From Hydrogenophaga sp. (lineage in GTDB: Bacteria > Pseudomonadota > Gammaproteobacteria > Burkholderiales > Burkholderiaceae_C), in contig NZ_JAHBZK010000009.1 in the NCBI RefSeq assembly GCF_019635465.1, positions 1-64,000 on the forward strand: a DNA stretch of 64,000 nucleotides, given 5' to 3'. Shown here in pieces: positions 59,612-64,000 of the stretch. Each line of letters starts with the position of its first letter. Position 1 is the first letter of the stretch. Made by a program: the position numbers and the translations under genes. The notes beneath the pieces were generated by a model. It did no database searches, was not told the DNA's origin, and worked only from the letters and a program-made list of their open reading frames with translations.

Positions 59612-60835
59612 ATGAATCCCCTGCTCCAGCGGCTGCAGCCCTACCCCTTCGAGCGGCTGCGCCAACTCTTCGCCAGCGTCACGCCCTCGCCGGCCCATCG
59701 CGCCATCAGTCTCGGCATTGGCGAGCCCCGCCACCCGGCGCCCGATTTCCTCAAGAAGGCCCTGGCGGATGCCCTCGAGGACGGCCTGTCGTCCTACCCG
59801 GCCACGGCCGGCACCCCGGCGCTGCGGGAAGCCTGTGCCGGTTGGGTGCAACGCCGCTATGGCGTCGCGCTGGACCCGGCAACGCAGGTGATTCCGGTCA
59901 ACGGCACGCGCGAGGCGCTGTTTGCCTTTGCCCAGGTGGTGGTCGACCCCACGCGCCCCGGGGCCACGGTCATCAGCCCCAACCCCTTCTATCAAATCTA
60001 CGAAGGCGCAGCCCTGCTCGCCGGCGCGCAGGCGCACTACGTCCCCAGCCGGGCCGAGCGCAACTTCGCGGTCGATTGGGACAGCGTGGGCGACGACGTC
60101 TGGGCGCGCACCCAACTCGTCTATGTGTGCTCGCCCGGCAACCCGGCCGGCGCCGTGATGCCCCTGCAAGAGTGGGCCCGCTTGTTCGAGCTCAGCGATC
60201 GCCACGGCTTCGTGATCGCCTCCGACGAGTGCTACAGCGAGATCTACTTCCGCGACGAACCGCCGCTGGGTGGGCTGGAAGCGGCCACGCGACTGGGCCG
60301 CCACGACTTTGGCCGCCTGATGGCCTTCACCAGCCTGTCCAAGCGCAGCAATGTGCCGGGCTTGCGCAGCGGCTTCGTGGCCGGCGACGCCAGTCTGGTG
60401 AAGCCTTTCCTGCTCTACCGGACCTACCACGGCGCCGCCATGAGCCCCGCGGTGCAGGCAGCCAGCGTTGCCGCCTGGAACGACGAAGCGCACGTGGTGG
60501 ACAACCGCCGCCTCTATCGCGAGAAATTCGCGCAGGTGACCCCGCTGCTGGCCGAGGTGATGGACGTGGCGCTGCCGGACGCGTCCTTTTACCTGTGGGC
60601 CGGCGTGCCACCCAGCTTCGCTCGGCGGGCCGAAGGGCTGAGTGCCGACGAGGCCTTCGCCCGCGATCTGCTCGCTCAATACAATGTGACGGTTCTGCCC
60701 GGCAGCTACCTGGCGCGTACCGTGCAAGGCGCCAACCCCGGCGCCGGCCGCGTACGGCTGGCCCTGGTGGCCGGCGCCGACGAATGCCTGGAGGCCGCGC
60801 ACCGCATTGCGGACTTCTGCCGCGCCGCGCACTGA
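59612..60835 (+). CDS. dapC: Succinyldiaminopimelate aminotransferase
   Basis: 407 residues. Class I/II PLP fold with [22 protein letters not shown] and [15 protein letters not shown] containing the PLP lysine. It forms N-succinyl-L,L-diaminopimelate, a precursor of lysine and peptidoglycan. The assignment is supported by dapD 38 bases downstream and dapE two genes further. ATG 59612. Confidence 0.93.
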   Translation: MNPLLQRLQPYPFERLRQLFASVTPSPAHRAISLGIGEPRHPAPDFLKKALADALEDGLSSYPATAGTPALREACAGWVQRRYGVALDPATQVIPVNGTREALFAFAQVVVDPTRPGATVISPNPFYQIYEGAALLAGAQAHYVPSRAERNFAVDWDSVGDDVWARTQLVYVCSPGNPAGAVMPLQEWARLFELSDRHGFVIASDECYSEIYFRDEPPLGGLEAATRLGRHDFGRLMAFTSLSKRSNVPGLRSGFVAGDASLVKPFLLYRTYHGAAMSPAVQAASVAAWNDEAHVVDNRRLYREKFAQVTPLLAEVMDVALPDASFYLWAGVPPSFARRAEGLSADEAFARDLLAQYNVTVLPGSYLARTVQGANPGAGRVRLALVAGADECLEAAHRIADFCRAAH

Positions 60836-60840
60836 ACCCA

Positions 60841-60873
60841 CGCTCAACCCCAAACCCTCAACGCCCAACCCGA
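60841..60873. repeat. Heptad-repeat element 3 directly before dapD
   Basis: Tandem seven-base units CGCTCAA, CCCCAAA, CCCTCAA and CGCCCAA run into the dapD ATG. They resemble, in transcript sense, the phaA-proximal part of element 2 and the pccA-proximal part of element 1. There is no purine-rich ribosome site between the repeats and the ATG. Confidence 0.7.
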
Positions 60874-61698
60874 ATGACCCAACAATTGCAAGCCCTCATC
60901 GACACCGCCTGGGACAACCGCGCCGCGCTCTCGCCTGCCGCCGCCCCGAAAGAAGTCGGTGAAGCCGTCGAACACGTGATCGCCGAACTCAACAAGGGCC
61001 GCCTGCGGGTGGCCACCCGCGAAGGCGTGGGTCAGTGGACGGTGCACCAGTGGGTCAAGAAGGCTGTGCTGCTGTCCTTCCGGCTCAAGGACAACGAGAT
61101 CATGCGCGCCGGCGATCTGGGTTTCTTCGACAAGGTCCAGACCAAGTTTGCCCACCTCGACCCCGAGGCCATGAAGGCCACCGGCGTGCGCGTGGTACCG
61201 CCGGCCGTGGCCCGCCGGGGCAGTTTCATCGCCAAGGGCGCCATCCTGATGCCCAGCTACGTCAACATCGGCGCCTATGTGGACGAAGGCACCATGGTCG
61301 ACACCTGGGCCACCGTGGGCAGTTGCGCCCAGGTCGGCAAGAACGTGCACCTCTCGGGCGGCGTGGGTCTGGGCGGTGTGCTCGAGCCGCTGCAGGCCAA
61401 CCCGACCATCATCGAAGACAACTGCTTCATCGGCGCCCGCTCCGAGATCGTCGAGGGTGTCATCGTCGAGGAAAACTCGGTGATCAGCATGGGCGTGTAC
61501 ATCGGTCAAAGCACCCCCATCTACGACCGTGCGACGGGCGAAGTGAGCTATGGCCGCGTGCCCGCCGGTTCGGTGGTGATCAGCGGCAGCCTGCCCAAGG
61601 ACGGCGGCAAGTACAGCCTGTACGCAGCCATCATCGTCAAACGGGTCGACGCGCAAACGCGTGCCAAGACCAGTCTGAACGACTTGCTGCGCGACTGA
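60874..61698 (+). CDS. dapD: Tetrahydrodipicolinate N-succinyltransferase
   Basis: 274 residues. The helical N terminus is followed by a left-handed beta-helix of hexapeptide repeats ([32 protein letters not shown]). It succinylates tetrahydrodipicolinate with succinyl-CoA. ATG 60874 begins [16 protein letters not shown]. It lies in the succinylase-branch set dapC-dapD-(pilU)-dapE. Confidence 0.97.
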   Translation: MTQQLQALIDTAWDNRAALSPAAAPKEVGEAVEHVIAELNKGRLRVATREGVGQWTVHQWVKKAVLLSFRLKDNEIMRAGDLGFFDKVQTKFAHLDPEAMKATGVRVVPPAVARRGSFIAKGAILMPSYVNIGAYVDEGTMVDTWATVGSCAQVGKNVHLSGGVGLGGVLEPLQANPTIIEDNCFIGARSEIVEGVIVEENSVISMGVYIGQSTPIYDRATGEVSYGRVPAGSVVISGSLPKDGGKYSLYAAIIVKRVDAQTRAKTSLNDLLRD

Positions 61699-61738
61699 TT
61701 TTTCAATCCTTACGCAACCCAGCACCCAGGGAGACGGC

Positions 61739-64000
<2,262 letters not shown>

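Overview
The window reads as chromosomal DNA of a GC-rich betaproteobacterium, most likely Burkholderiales/Comamonadaceae (Hydrogenophaga-like). The grounds are the smc-zipA-ligA block, dapC-dapD-pilU-dapE, class I PHA genes, a propionyl-CoA cluster and an exosortase-A-type polysaccharide locus. All family names come from reading motifs; no search was run. No tRNA, rRNA, CRISPR array, insertion sequence or prophage gene was seen.

Region 1 (about 0.2-24.7 kb) is an exopolysaccharide locus. A minus-strand operon starts at 24656 with the outer-membrane export lipoprotein. It continues through the chain-length regulator, tyrosine autokinase, beta-barrel protein, ATPase, polysaccharide deacetylase, FemAB-like protein, several glycosyltransferases, an asparagine-synthase-like amidotransferase, a GT39-like membrane protein, an O-antigen-ligase-like protein and an acyltransferase. 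It ends with a possible 39-residue membrane protein at 6059. Most of its genes belong to families normally linked to exosortase XrtA, but no exosortase, PEP-CTERM protein or priming sugar transferase is present. A plus-strand pair (glycosyltransferase, Wzx flippase) and a minus-strand trio (SGNH hydrolase, acyltransferase, deacetylase) complete the locus. The trio ends in a bidirectional terminator whose loop contains the last stop codon.

Region 2 (24.9-31.6 kb) holds an aromatic/aspartate aminotransferase, an intracellular PHB depolymerase, a soluble RnfB-like ferredoxin, a chemotaxis receptor with a C-terminal cytoplasmic Cache-like domain, a small unknown protein and a cupin. Region 3 (31.5-39.7 kb) is a complete propionyl-CoA to succinyl-CoA operon (mutase, MeaB, PccB, PccA, epimerase-like VOC protein) with a divergent GntR/FCD regulator.

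Region 4 (39.8-43.9 kb) has dusA and a catalytically degenerate HD-GYP protein. Divergent from the HD-GYP gene is a two-gene unit that looks like a type III secretion chaperone plus an undescribed effector candidate carrying six short repeats in three pairs. This is the most novel feature I can support. Region 5 (44-47.8 kb) is phaC-phaA-phaB.

Region 6 (47.9-64 kb) is housekeeping: pgeF, maiA, an Old Yellow Enzyme, def, a small cytochrome c, ligA-zipA-smc, an MHYT protein, dapC, dapD, a PilU-like ATPase and the start of dapE. Related heptad-repeat spacers occur directly before the start codons of pccA, phaA and dapD.
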